Origin: Sapria himalayana
Taxonomy: Eukaryota; Streptophyta; Magnoliopsida; Malpighiales; Rafflesiaceae
Direction: 5' to 3'
NCBI GenBank assembly: GCA_029783825.1
Contig: JAREIK010002668.1
Span: forward strand, 120,052-184,051
Length of the DNA: 64,000 bases
Shown here piece after piece: positions 40,312-52,900 of this stretch. Every line of letters starts with the position of its first letter. Positions within the stretch are counted from its first letter, which is position 1. Under the pieces are notes generated by a model, which worked only from the letters and a program-made list of their open reading frames with translations, was not told where the DNA came from and made no database searches. A program made the position numbers and the translations under genes.

Positions 40312-41949
40312 CTATTTCCGCATCAATATCCAATTTTTAGAAGCTTTTTTAGAATCTTTAAGTGTTCTATTTCCTATCTTATATTTAGCTTTTACATATG
40401 ATGCCCAAATGCTTCCATTTTGTTTTAACATCCACCAGTTTTTGCATGCCCAGGCTTTAGCTATGTCTTTTAGGTTTGTAAAGCCTAAACCTGCCTCCTC
40501 TTTAGGGTAAAATAAATCCTTCCATTTTTTCCAGTGAAGCTTATTTTTCCCTTCTTTTTTCCCCCATAGAAAATTAGCCATTTCCCTTTCCAACTTATTT
40601 ATAATGCTCTTTGGAGGCTGTGTTGTCATTAAAATATGTGCTAATGAACCTTGTAGCACATGAGTTATCAGAGTAATTCTTCCTGCCATATTTAAAATAT
40701 TCTCCTTCCACCCAGTAATTTTTTTCCTAAACTTATTCAGTAAGAAAGACAATAAGTCTTCCTTCATTCTTCCTTCATAGATTGGGCATCCCAAGTATAT
40801 TAAAGCTCCTTTGCATTGTGTGAAGCCTGTGACTTTTTTAAAGCATTTGGCCTGTTTCTTCTTTTAAAGCATGCAACAACACCATTATCTTATTCATTGA
40901 TCTACTGCTGGCATTTGTAAATATAATTACATCATCTGCGTAAGCCAAGCAGCATACCAATGGAGTATTTCTAGGCTGCTTATAAGGTAATATACTCCCA
41001 TTTCTGACTTGCTCTTTTAGGTTTGTAATAAACATTTCTTAAACAAAGCAGGTGATAATGGGTCTCCTAGCCTTAGACCTCTAGATGGCTTGAATTCTTC
41101 GCCTGTATGACCATTTATGAGCATTTTAACCCAAGTACTAGATATACATCTGTATATCAGATCTATCTAGAATTCTGAAAAACTCATTTTCCTCATTAGA
41201 TAACATAGAGTGTTCCATTCAAATCTATCAAAAGCCTTGGACAAGTCCAGTTTCATTATTACATTGTGCCCTCTAATTTTAGAACCTATTTCTTTTATCA
41301 TTTCTGATGCTAGATTTATATTTTCCAACATCTGTCTATCTTTAATAAAGACTGCTTGTTCCAGCGAGATAATTTTAGGGAGAATCTTGCTTAATCTATT
41401 CTGTAATATTTTAGCTAAAATTTTATAGATAGAGTTACAAAGGCTAGTTGGCCTGAAGTCCTTTCCTTTTTGTGGGTTATCTTTTTTTGGCATCAATACT
41501 ATATATGATTTTGCCCATGATTTTGGGATTTTCTCACCCGCAAATATCCAAGTTATAGCTACAGTAACTTCCTTATGTATTATATTCCAGCTTTTCTGAA
41601 AGAATTCATTATTCCAGCCATCTGGGCCAGCCGAACTATCTTTGTTGGCATTAAATATTGCATCCTTCACTTCCTCTATCGTGGGTAATTCTGATAACAT
41701 ATCATTATCTTCCTCTGTAACCCTTTTATTAATCCCCCCCATTAATGTCTGATTTCTGTCTATACTTGGAACGCATAGATGGCATTTAAAGAAATTTTCT
41801 AATCCATTTATTATGTCTTCATCTTTTTCTATCCAATCACCATTAGCTTTTTTTATACCTTTTATGCCGAGTATCTGATATTTAACTTTTGCCATTGCAT
41901 TAAAGAATTTTGTATTCTTATCTCCATCTTTTAACCATTTTATTTTCAC
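40312..41949 (-). pseudogene. LINE ORF2 reverse transcriptase remnant
   Basis: The polymerase part of ORF2, which copies LINE RNA at the nicked target. From the minus-strand 5' side: WLKDGDKNTKFFNAMAK; SSAGPDGWNNEFFQ (fingers, near 41,630); SYIVLMPKKDNP and FRPTSLCNSIYKILAKIL; KLDLSKAFDRFEW near 41,230 with the first catalytic Asp; SRGLRLGDPLSPALF near 41,070; and LAYADDVIIF near 40,940 with the catalytic YADD pair. The thumb (GWKENILNMAGRITLITHVL, FLWGKKEGKNKLHWKKW) runs to 40,312. The catalytic residues are all readable. The frame is lost near 41,940, 41,166, 41,040 and 40,840, with several stops. Confidence 0.93.
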
Positions 41950-42965
41950 TTTTTTGCTTCCAAAATACTTCCTCCATATGCATTTTAAGTTTTAGTCCAG
42001 CCTTTGCTTTGTTAAGTTCTATACTAGTTATAACGTCTTGACTATTTTCATAATCTCTTTCTAGATCTAAGACTTTCTGTTCGGCTTCTAGAATTTTTTT
42101 AAATATGTTACCAAAGGTCTCTTTTTTCCACTTGCTAAGAGCCTGACGCAATTTTCGGAGTTTATGTCCCAATATCTGCGTGAGGTTGCCTGAGAACGGG
42201 TTTCCCCATGTATTTTCTACTACAGCCTCAAAATCCTTATGCTTACCCCACATATTTTGAAAAACGAAACCTAACTGTGTATTCCTCCTTTTTTGAAGTG
42301 TCACCAGTAACGGACTGTGATCTGAACAGGTTCTGCTTAAATGCTGGACTTTAGTTTCACCTATTTTTTCCAGCCAGTGCATGTTAACTAATACCCAATC
42401 CAGCCTAGACTAGATTACTCCCCTTTTCTTCCAGTCATTACGCCATGTGTAATTTGATCCAAGATATTCTATCTTTATTAATCATGCTGCTACAATAGCC
42501 TCATTGAATTGAGCTATTGCCACCGGGTCAGGTGACCTACCTCCCCTTTTCTCAGAGGTATTTCTAATTACATTAAAATCCCCTCCTATTATCCACAGGG
42601 AGTTCTTAACTGCTATTTTATCCATCTCCTGCCAGAGTATTTTCCTTTCTTCCTTCAAATTACTAGCGTAGACTATTGAGAAGATTATATCAGATTGTTT
42701 ACCTATTTTAAAACTAGCTATTTGATCATTTTCTGCTATGATTTCAAGGTCCATACTATTTTCCCACATGACCCATAACTTACTATTATTAGTCGAGAAT
42801 TCCTTTTGGAGACCTATATTTGCCTTGTACTTCTCAATTTGATTTTTATCTACCATTGGTTCGGCTAGAGCAATAATTTTAATTTTATGAATTTTTATTA
42901 GGTTTCTAATTCTATTTAGCGTAGGAGTGTTTGCTATTCGCTATATATTCCAAAATAAATAAGTC
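41918..42965 (-). pseudogene. LINE ORF2 endonuclease domain remnant
   Basis: An APE-type endonuclease, the domain that nicks the target DNA to prime reverse transcription. It reads in a single frame with three stops. The N-terminal WNI motif is followed directly by a stop in place of the usual residue (near 42,935). ALAEPMVDK (catalytic Glu) is near 42,855. SLWIIGGDFNVIRN (catalytic Asp and Asn) is near 42,590. YTWRNDWKKRG and SRLDWVLVN are at about 42,440-42,390, and SDHSPLLVTL (catalytic Asp-His pair) is near 42,315. A linker rich in Lys and Glu leads toward the reverse transcriptase, with a frameshift near 41,930. The catalytic residues survive, so decay is mainly by stops. Confidence 0.9.
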
Positions 42966-43248
42966 ATCTAAGTATATTTGCTTGAGCTCTAGTAATACAT
43001 TTAGATTCATATTTCTTATTTAAATATTTTTTCATGTTTCTCAACGACATGATTGAGCTCAGAGGGGCTTGTTCTGGCTTCTTAGGAATATATAAATTTC
43101 TTAAACTTATTTCTAACTTCCTTATTTCCTTCAATGCTCTCTCCTTGCTATTCGGTGCATACCTACAAAGCTATTTTTTCAGCCCCAAATCATCAAGCGG
43201 TGTATGGTGGTCCAGCCTATGGTCTTCCTTGATATTGTTGGCTAATGG

Positions 43249-44347
43249 CTAGCTTTTTGTTTCGAACTCTTTTTCAGACAAAAGATCATCCTCATCCCAG
43301 TTATGCTGTTCTATGATTTTTAGTGATGATCTCTTACTCCCTCTAAAAGCTACTTCTTTCCTCCCTCCTAAGTTTTCTCCTAATTTTGGTATGTTCCCAA
43401 GCCACTTCATTATTTTCTCCCTCTTATCTGTTCTTGGTTCTCCTTCCTCAATACTCCCTTCTCCCATTCTTACCTCCCTTGCAAACTCTCCTTCCTCCCT
43501 AACTTCCACTGGGTTTCCCCTCCCTTTTCTATCTCATTCCCTCCCCCCTCTATCTCCTCTCCTTCCTCTATCCCTCCTTCTGCCCCACCCTTGGCCTGTC
43601 TTTTTATTACCCATTCTCTTTTCTCCATCTTCCTTATCTTGGACAGCATATAGTCCTCCATTGCGTGGCCCATTTTGCAGTAGTTCTGACAGTATTTAGG
43701 GAAGGATTCAGGAATTAACTTCTACCAAAAGCCATGCACGAGGTCCATGCCTACCCATATTCTGTCTGGAGGAGAGAGACTTTGCAGTTGACCTCAATAA
43801 GGATTCTGGCCACACTAGGCCTCGTCATGTTGGTTGTGGCTTCATCAATTAGCCACGGCTTGCCCAAGCATTGAGCTATGGAGTGAAGAAAATGCTTTCT
43901 GAAAAAATGTATCAGAAGCTTAGGTAAAGAGAACCATACCAGGGCTTGTGTAGGTTCCTCGGCTGTGGAGTAGTTAGGCGACCACTTCAGCATACATATA
44001 GGGTAACCAGCAACACTCCATTGCCCTCGCATCCATAATCTCAGAAAATCATCTTCCTCCTTGAGCTGGAAGAGAACATGTTTCCCATCGTATATTGCAA
44101 TTTTCACCGTTTGTCGCAATTTCAATGCAGTAATAAACACATAAATAATTTCGTAGCTTGGCTTTCCATGGGAGAACTTCCCGATTAGAGTAATCTTGAA
44201 AGGCTCTGCATGCTTCGAATGTTCCTCCTCTATAAGAAAAATTGCAGGCGACGCTTCTTTTGCGTCAAAAATCGGATCTAGAAGCGCGGTCTTCTTTGTT
44301 ATGGAGTTAAATGATTTTTTGTTAAATAATAAATCAGAACCATCCAT
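43249..44347 (-). pseudogene. LINE ORF1 remnant (DUF4283-like, degenerate zinc knuckle)
   Basis: ORF1 of plant L1-type LINEs encodes an RNA-binding protein that packages LINE RNA. The first 198 codons (44,347-43,751) are open and contain a DUF4283-like domain: LIGKFSHGKPSYEI, LRLWMRGQWSVAGYPICMLKW, LVWFSLPKLLIHFF and GKPWLIDEATTNMTRPSVAR. A frameshift near 43,755 follows. The next frame carries KYCQNYCKMGHAMEDY (about 43,700-43,650), resembling a CCHC knuckle but with altered spacing and no final Cys. A second frameshift near 43,500 leads to a charged Glu/Lys/Gly-rich tail ending at a stop at 43,249. The coding strand is strongly purine-rich at 43,330-43,600. ATG 44,347 is the first in the open frame. 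Confidence 0.85.
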
Positions 44348-44367
44348 TTTGGCTTCAAATTGAGCTC

Positions 44368-44450
44368 AATTCGCACAACAATGGCAGTTTAGCACAACAA
44401 TTCGCACAACAATGGCAGTGCACAACAATTCGCACAACAATGGCAGATTC
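44368..44450 (-). repeat. Tandem repeats of about 30 bp in LINE 5' UTR
   Basis: The plus-strand motif CAATTCGCACAACAATGGCA occurs three times, starting at about 44,368, 44,399 and 44,428, with variable 8-11 bp joints. Further partial matches (CAATTCGC, AATTCGCACAAC) run to about 44,530. They lie just upstream of ORF1. Tandem 5' UTR units act as promoters in some LINE families; that role here is inference. Confidence 0.7.
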
Positions 44451-44651
44451 TCTCAACAATTTGTTATGGAGTTAAACAGGAATCAATTTGCACAAAACAT
44501 CGCACAACAATTCGCCCGATAATTCGCACAACTGTATTCATAGAGATTATCCAATCAAGAAGAATATGAACTATACCAAATTTCTTTACCTTGTGACATC
44601 AGCTCCTACCATAGTTTCAGCTCCATCTCTTCCCATGAGAAATCATTATAT

Positions 44652-46258
44652 TTGATATCTATCTTATTAATAATAGATTATTAATTTATTTTTTGATCAT
44701 TATTAGAATATTAATCAATAAAATAGTTTATATTGAATTTATATGATGTATAAATATAATGCTTATTATAACTAAATAATGAATTCACTTTTTAAAAAAA
44801 TTTAAAAATTATTATATTTTCTAAGGTTATAACCATTGAAAATATCAAAAAATAATAAAAATAAATTTTTGTTTTTTTATTTTTTAAATAAAACCAATAA
44901 ACTACTAAATACATACACATTTAAATAAGTAAACTCTCAGACCCCATAATGCATAAATACAGTAACCATTAAACTGATATATAATGCATAATAAATAATA
45001 AATCTAATTTTTATTACTATTCATTATAATTTTAAATATTCATTTTAATTATTTATTAGTTTATTTTAAAAGAAATATTTATTACAAAATAAATTATGAG
45101 TGCGACATATATAATTTAAATAATTTACTTTTAATGAAAAAAAATATATACGCACATAAAAGAAGTAAAAATTTAAAAATTTAAAATTATTATCCAGTAA
45201 TATATTTTACTTTAATTTTGAATCAATTTTAGTTTTGTAAATATTTTTTAATTAATTTCTATCTTTTTATTAATCATTTATTAATTTAATTTTTGATCAT
45301 TATTATAATATCTATAAATAAAATTGTTTATATTGAATTTATATGATATATAATTATTAATAATGTTATAAATAAAATATTATATTTACATTTAAAAAAA
45401 TTTTAAATATTATTATATTTTCAAAGGTTATAACCTATGAAAATGAGAAAAAATAATAAATTTTTTTTATTATATTATTGTTTAAATAAAACCTATAAAC
45501 CACTAAATGCCTAAAAACATAAATCGCTAAATTTTCAAATGACAAAACATCTAAATACTTAAACCATTAAACTGATATACATTAATAATAAATCATAAAT
45601 CTCTATTTAATTTTTATTCAATATAATTTAAAATTTTTATTTTAATTATTTATCAGTTTATTTTTATAGAAATAATAATTACAAAATAAATTATTAGTGA
45701 GACGGATATAATTAAAATTAAACTAGTATACCCTAAATAATAATTAATGAATCTCATTTTTTTTCATTATAATTTTAAATATTCATTTTAATTATTTATT
45801 TGTTTATTTTTATATAAATATTAATTACAAAATAAATAATAATTTAGACAAATATAATTTATATAAATTATTTTTCATTAAAAAAATATAGATAAACTTA
45901 TTAAAACAAGAAAAAATTCAAAAACAAAAAATTATTATATAGTAATATATTTTTCTTTGCTTCTGAATCATTTTAAGTATTATAATTATATTTTAATTTA
46001 TATCTATCTTATTATTAATGGATTATTAATTTATTTTTTGATTATTATTAGAATATTTATCAATAACATTTTTTATATTGAATTTATATAATATATAAAT
46101 ATAATGATTAGTATAACTAAATATTGTATTCACATTTGAAAAAAATTTAAAAATTATTATATTTTCAAAGATTATAACCTTTGAAAATATCAACAAATAA
46201 TAAAAATAAATTTTTTGTTATTTTATTTTTTAAATAAAACCTATAAACCACTAAATGC
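44652..46258 (-). repeat. AT-rich satellite array, segment 8 (minus orientation)
   Basis: It begins with the right copy of the LINE target duplication and continues the monomer interrupted at 38,123. Dyads lie near 44,825, 45,425 and 46,170. The final 8 bases (46,251-46,258, CTAAATGC) are the left target duplication of hAT copy 2. Confidence 0.9.
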
Positions 46259-49200
46259 TAGGGGGTGCTCATGGGACGGGATGGGATGGTGATTACAAAT
46301 CTCCAGTCCCTTCCCATAGGTCGGAGATTCTTTTTTGAAGATCCAGACCCGTCCCATAGGTTGAAAATATTGGGATGGGACAGAATGTAGATCGTTGATT
46401 TTGAGTAGGAGAAAATGGTTCCGGGACGGCACAGAGTTCAGACATTTTTTTCAATTTATTTTCTTCAAACCGGCCAAGTTAGTTCATGTCGAAACCTTTT
46501 GTTGTACCAATTATCATTCCTTAGTTATGTATCTTTCAAACTAAAATTGGGCCAATTTTGTTTTGTCAAATAGGCTGAATGCCACAAATGAGTTCCATTA
46601 CCTTGTCAAAAGCTTTGATGTGCAGAAAAGGATAGAAATGTTAAATAGAACGGGACCGAGTTGTGTGCTTAATTTGGTTCATTGTTTTGTCACAAGTTGG
46701 TTTTGTTCAGCCGAGTGAAATTAACCATAATAGCAATATTACATTTTTAAACAATTACTTAAAATATTAAGGAATAGCTAAAGATGACCACAAACAATGG
46801 TAGCATCAATTACTAGTTAAGTAATTGCTAAAATTAGGCATCTTAATATAATAAATAAAATACAACTAATAACAACCGTGATAATAATCATTTCAAAGGT
46901 CCGTCCCCGAACAACAATGAAAATCAAAACCCCAATTAATTATCTCTTCTACAACTCCTCCCTTTTCCTCCTCCACTGTAGAAGGACAACCAAAGATGAA
47001 AACTTGTTAATCATGTAGACATAAATTTCTAAGATGAAAGAGTAATAAAAAAACATAATATTACCTTATAAAATTTAATACACCCATTCCAAATTTAGTT
47101 GGACAACTGTAGTTGGAAGAATATTTGGATCTTGTGACCCATCTGAAAATTGTAAATGAACCATATTTTTATTAAATTGAATGAATAAAATAAATAAAAG
47201 TGAAATTAAAATTTACAAGATTTGTATACTAACTAGATTCATTATCATCAAGGTCATTAACTAATTCTTCAATTTCAATAGGTTTGTTTGAGCTTCTCAA
47301 CTAATCTTGTAGACATATGAGAACTTTAGCTGTAATAGGTGTTAAAGAACTCCTAAATTTATTTAAAGTTCTCCCCCCAGTGCTAAATGTAGATTTGTAG
47401 GCCAAAGTAGATGCTTGGATAGCAAATACATCCCTTGCTACATTTGCCAAAGGAGGATACCTAACCTCATTTACCTTCCACCAGTTTAGAAGATCAAAAT
47501 CAATTCTATTTTTTTCAAGTTTTTCCTCCAAGAACTGATCCAACTCTTCCAAAGTTGCAACTTGTTCTTTCTCCAATTCAACAAAAAAAATCATCAACAT
47601 AAGTATCACTACCATCAAAGAAATCATCATTTTTCTTCAACACTGTAGAAGAGAAATCATCTTCTTTTGATTCATCTTCATTAAAATCTTTATAATCATC
47701 CATCATCTCATTTAAAGCATTTATAACCTTTTTCACCAAATTTTTAGCCAATTCCTCTCCATAATTCTAAGTGTACTTAACCTTGAGATATTTGAGCTTA
47801 TATCTAGGATCCAACACTACTTCTACAAAAATCATAATATTTGTTGACTGAAGAGAACCCCAATATTTGTTGAATTTATGCCTCATTTTCATACCCATTT
47901 CAGACACCATTGTATATCTACTATTTTCACAAAGCTCAATTTTTTTTTCAAAATTCGAATAATCTGAGGAAAATAAACACTAGAGGTAGAATATTATGAG
48001 CTATAAAATTTACAAGTTACCTCATAAAAAGCTTTCATGAAATGAGCTAAAATTTTGGCATTTATTCAGTCTCTCAGTTGGAACGTTTGAACTAAACTCC
48101 TTCAAAAATCTTCTGTACTTGTCCTACAACTTATCAAATTCTTTTTGATATTTTATATTAGTTTGTAGCATCAAATAAGTTGAATTCCATCTTGTAAGAC
48201 AATCTAATTGCACTGAAGATTTATATGTCAAGTTTGCTTCTTCAACACATAACTTAAACATATCTAATCTTTTAAGACTGCTCCTCACATATTTCACCAC
48301 ACCTCTAATTTTTTGAATAGCACCTTCAACTACTGCACTGCCATCTTTGACAATTAAGTTTAGTATATTAGCACAACATCTCATATAAAAATGCTCGCCT
48401 CTCAAAGGTACAACACTTTTCTTCACCAACCTTTTTTTCAATTGTTCAACTGCAACATCATTATTTAATGCATTATCAACAATAATGAACATCAACTTTC
48501 ACAAACCCCATTAATTCATGCAAAACTCAATAGCATTTCTAATATTAACTCCAGAATGACTTTTAATTATACAAAAGTTCAAAAGCCTTTTATGCATATT
48601 CCATTGAGAATCAATGAAATGAACAGTCAAACATATATAAGACAAATTTTGAATGCTAGTCCAAATGTCGGCAGTCAATGAAACTCTACAACAATGAGAT
48701 GATATGCTTTAAAATAATTTCTTCTTTTCCTTCACAAACAAAGAAAAAGAATCCCTCAGTATATAGTGCCTAGATGGAATTTTAAATTGAGGCATACTAA
48801 CTTCACAAAACTCCTTAAACTCATCCCTCTTAACAAAAAAAAATACAATTCATCTTTTATGATCATTTTCACCAAATCCACCCTAACTAGTTGTTGATCA
48901 AATTGCCAACAAGTTAATTTGTTATTCTATGAACTAGTACCTTTAGTGAAACTCAACAAAGATTGTGATTTTTCTTTACCTTTTTGAGCTTCTATTAATT
49001 CTTTTTTGCATGGAAATTTTTTACAAGTCTCTCTCAAGTATTTCTATAAACCCGAAGTACCTTGTCACTTTTTGCCAAATATTCATTCCTACAGCATATA
49101 CAAGCTTCCCAACCAGTTTCATTTCACTCTGAATCAACTAATATCTCATAAGTTTCCCAAACAGCCGACTTATACTTTTTATGAGCTTGAGGTTCAGATG

Positions 49201-49945
49201 TTCCTTGACTTTCTTTTACAATTGCAATTGAAGAACCTGCCATAACAATAAAAGGGTTCGTGAAAGGATGATGATTAGATTTACTAGTACTTTGATCATT
49301 TGAGATGTGATCATCTTCAATTTATTGTATTTTTCATTTACCGCTAGATTGTGCCATCTGCATTGCCATTAATTAATATGATATGTTAAGCATAAATACA
49401 ATAAATATTTAAAACAAGCAAGCTCTACAAAACTGATTGTAAAACATTCAGCCCACTTATTCGGCCTAACCACAACACCACAACTGATACTAAACAAAAC
49501 TGACTGAGACAGATAATAATAATAATTAATCACTCAATTCTTGTCAGAAAAACAAACCAAAAGGCCGGTGACATCTGGGACACGGTGGAGGCAACCAGAA
49601 GTGCGAGGGACTAGGGCTGGACCTAACTGAACATGGCTGGAAGGCATGAGGAGGCCAGGAACTCGTCGGAACAGCGATAGGTGTGTCGGAATTGGATGGG
49701 CAGTAGTGGAATTGGTGGCATCTTTTTGTTATATATATATATATTCATGGTTCTAGTATCGGATTTTTAGTACATGACTGTTCTCGGGATGGATATTGCT
49801 TAAGATCCGGATCCATCCCAAAAGAAAAAATACGTGACAGAACGGGACGAGAATAGTCAAAGTCAACGGATTTTTCTCAGTCCCAATTCTTTCGGGACAA
49901 GACTTTGGGTCGGGTCACGATCTCCGAGTCCTGTGAGTACCCCTA
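46259..49945 (-). mobile_element. hAT transposon copy 2 (Ac-like), defective, inverted relative to copy 1
   Basis: A 3,687-bp element with perfect 8-bp duplications CTAAATGC (46,251-46,258 and 49,946-49,953). Its ends are TAGGGGGTGCTCATGGGAC at the left and, reverse-complemented, TAGGGGTACTCACAGGAC at the right. It is collinear with copy 1 from end to end; in one 88-bp sample near the hATC end I count about five differences. Subterminal GACCCGACCC-type motifs and the (TA)n run are shared. The transposase lies on the minus strand. The duplication is the reverse complement of copy 1's, at the same position of the satellite unit. Confidence 0.93.
47232..49357 (-). pseudogene. hAT transposase remnant (copy 2)
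   Basis: The same domain order as copy 1, read on the minus strand. It has a BED-like region near 49,170-49,040, then SLTADIWTS near 48,680, where the Asp is kept but neighbours differ from copy 1. IIVDNALNND is near 48,480, where copy 1 has ITVDNASNND. NLTYKSSVQLDCLTRWNSTY follows near 48,225-48,170, then VVLDPRYKLKYLK near 47,820-47,785. The hATC domain is at 47,510-47,300 (LLNWWKVNEVRYPPLANVA, KSTFSTGGRTLNKFRSS, where the Glu of copy 1 is Lys). Stops in the opening codons (49,336) and after LKYLKVKYT are shared with copy 1. The copy 1 stop at 21,824 is a sense codon here, and this copy has its own stop a few codons later. Confidence 0.9.
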
Positions 49946-52900
49946 CTAAATGCATATAAAGTTAAATCAGTAAACTCCTAAACCCCGTAATGCTAAATAC
50001 ATAAACCATTAAACCGCTAAATACTACTTAATAATTAATAAATCTAATTTTTATTGTTATTTATTATATTTATAAATATTCATTTTAATTATTTATTAGT
50101 GTATTTATTTAGATATATTTATTACAAAATAAATTATGAGTGGGACAAATATAATTTAAATAATATATTATTTATCTAATAAAAATATACGCTAATATAA
50201 GAAGTATAAATTTAAAAATTAAAAATTATTATCAAGTAATATAAGTAACTTTAATTTTGAATCAAATTGGGTTTTGTAAATATTTTTTAATTAATATCTA
50301 TCTTAATATTAATAGTTTATAAATTTAATTTTTGATCATTATTATAATATCTATCAATAAAATTAATTATATTAAATTTATATGATATATAATTCTTAAT
50401 ATTATTATAATAAAATATTATATTAAAATTTCAAAAAATTTTAAATATTATTATATTTTCAAATGTTATAACATATGAAAATGATAAAAAATTATAAAAA
50501 TTTTTTTTGTTATTTTATTTTTTTAAATAAAACATATAAACCACTTAAAGCCTAAAAACATAAATCGCTAAACTCCTAACGACAAAACCTCTAAATACTT
50601 AAATCATTAAACTGGTATATATTAATAATAAATCATAAATCTCATTTTAATTTTTATTCAGTATAATTTTAAATTTTATTTTAATTATTTATCAATTTAT
50701 TTCATAGAAATATAAATAAAAAATAAATTATTCTTGAGACAGATCTAATTTAAATTAAACCGCTATCCCTAAATAATAAATAATCAATCTCTTTTTTTTC
50801 ATTATAATTTTAAATATTAATTTTAATTTTTTATTTGTTTATTTATATATAAATATTAATTAAAAAATAAATTGATTTAGACAAATATAATTTATATAAA
50901 TTATTTTTCATCAAAAAATTATTGATAATCATTTTAAAACAAAAAAAAAATTCAAAACAGAAAATTATTATATAGTAATATATTTTGCTTTTCTTATGAA
51001 TCATTATAGGTTTTGTAATTATATTTTAATTGATATCTATCTTATTAATAATAGATTATTAAATTATTTTTTGATCATTATTAGAATATTTATCAATAAA
51101 ATTGTTTTTATTGAATTTATATGATATATAAATATAATGATTATTATAACTAAATATTGTATACGTATTTAAAAAAAATTAAAAAATTATTATATTTTCA
51201 ATTGCTATAACCATTGAAAATATCAAAAAATAATAAAAATAAATTTTTTTATTATTTTATTTATTTAATAAAACCTATAAACCACTAAATGCATACACTT
51301 TTAAATCAGTAAACTCCTAAACCTCATAATGCCTAAATACATAAACCATTAAACTACTACATACTACTTAATAATTAATAAATCAATTTTTTTTTATATT
51401 TATTATAATTTAAAATATTCATTTTAATTATTTATTAGTTTATTTTTATAGAAATATTTATTACAAATTAAATTATAAGAGCGACATATATATTTTAATT
51501 AATTTATTTTTAATAAAAAAAATATGCTTATAAAAGAAGTAAAAATTTAAAAATTAAAAATTATTATCCAGTAATATATTTTACTTTAATTTTGAATCAA
51601 TTTGGGTTTTGTAGATATTTTTTAATTAATATCAATCTTTTTATTAATAGATTATTATTTTAATTTTTGATCATTATTATATTATATATCAATAAAATTG
51701 TTTATATTGTATTTATATGATATATAATTATTAATATTAAAATAACTAAATATTGTATTCACATTTCAAAAAATTTTAAATATTATTATATTTTTCAAAG
51801 GTTATAACCTATGAAAATGAGAAAAAATTACCAATTTTTTTTGTTATTTTATTTATTAAATAAAACCTATAAACCACTATATGCCTAAAAACATAAATTG
51901 CTAAACTCCTAAACGAAAAAACCTTTAAATACTTAAACTATTAAAAAGCTATACATTAATAAAAAATCATAAATCTCAATTTAATTTTTATTATGTATAA
52001 TTTTAAATTTTTATTTTAATTATTTATCAGTTTATTTTTATAGTAATATTAATTACAAAATAAATTAGTAGTGAGACATATTTAATTTAAATAATTTATT
52101 TTTCAACAAAAAGAAATATATATCCTTATAAAAAGAGACAAAATTTTAAATACAAAAATTTATTATTTAGTAATATATTTTTATTTTTATTTTGAATTAT
52201 TTTAGATTTTACAATTATATTTTAATTTATAGCATTCATATTAATAATAGTTTATTATTTTTTTATTGATAATTATTATAATATCTATTAATAAAATTAT
52301 TTACATTGAGTTTACATTATATATAATTATAAAAATTATTATTACTGAATATTATATTTACATTTAAAAAAATTAAATATTATTATAATTTCTAAGGTTA
52401 TAACATTCAAAATTTTAAAAAAATCAAAAAATTATATTTTTTATTTTTTCATTCTTTTAATAAAAACTATAAATCACTAAAGGCCTGAACACTTAAATCA
52501 CTAAACCCCAAAATACCTAAATACTTAAACCATTAAACTAGTATATCCTGAATAATAAATAATAAATTTCTATTTTATTTGTATTCATTATAATTTTAAA
52601 TATTCATTTTAATTATTTATTAGTTTATTTTTATAGAATTATAAATTGTAAATTAATTATGAGGAAGACAAATATAATTTAAATAATTTACTTTTAATAA
52701 CAAAAAATATAAACTTATAAAAAGAAGCAAAACATCAAAGAAAGTATTATTTTGTAATATATTTTACTTTGATTTTGAATAAATTTGCGTATTGCAAATA
52801 TATTTAAAATAATATCAATCTTATTAATAATAGTTTATTAATTTATTTTTTGATCATTAATATAATATATTTAAATATAATTGTTTATATTGAATTTACA

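Larger units (their letters stand above)
38124..44651 (-). mobile_element. LINE (L1-type, RNase H-bearing), near full length, decayed
   Basis: A 6.5-kb non-LTR retrotransposon on the minus strand, bounded by the 14-bp duplication TTGATATCTATCTT (38,110-38,123 and 44,652-44,665). A short T run after the left duplication is the remnant of the poly(A) tail. Order on the minus strand: 5' UTR with tandem repeats, ORF1 (DUF4283-like with a knuckle-like motif), ORF2 (endonuclease, reverse transcriptase, RNase H), then a long 3' UTR (38,124-39,240). The inferred nick TCTT/AT resembles the TTTT/A preference known for L1 endonucleases. Stops and frameshifts occur throughout, so it is immobile. Confidence 0.93.

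Noticed and set aside
20603..49945. One 30-kb palindrome centred near 35.3 kb, suggested by the symmetric positions of the two hAT copies
   Set aside because: The array does not reverse near 35.3 kb; it reverses at 26.6 kb. Solo LTR 2 and the LINE have no mirror partners, so the symmetry of positions is coincidental.
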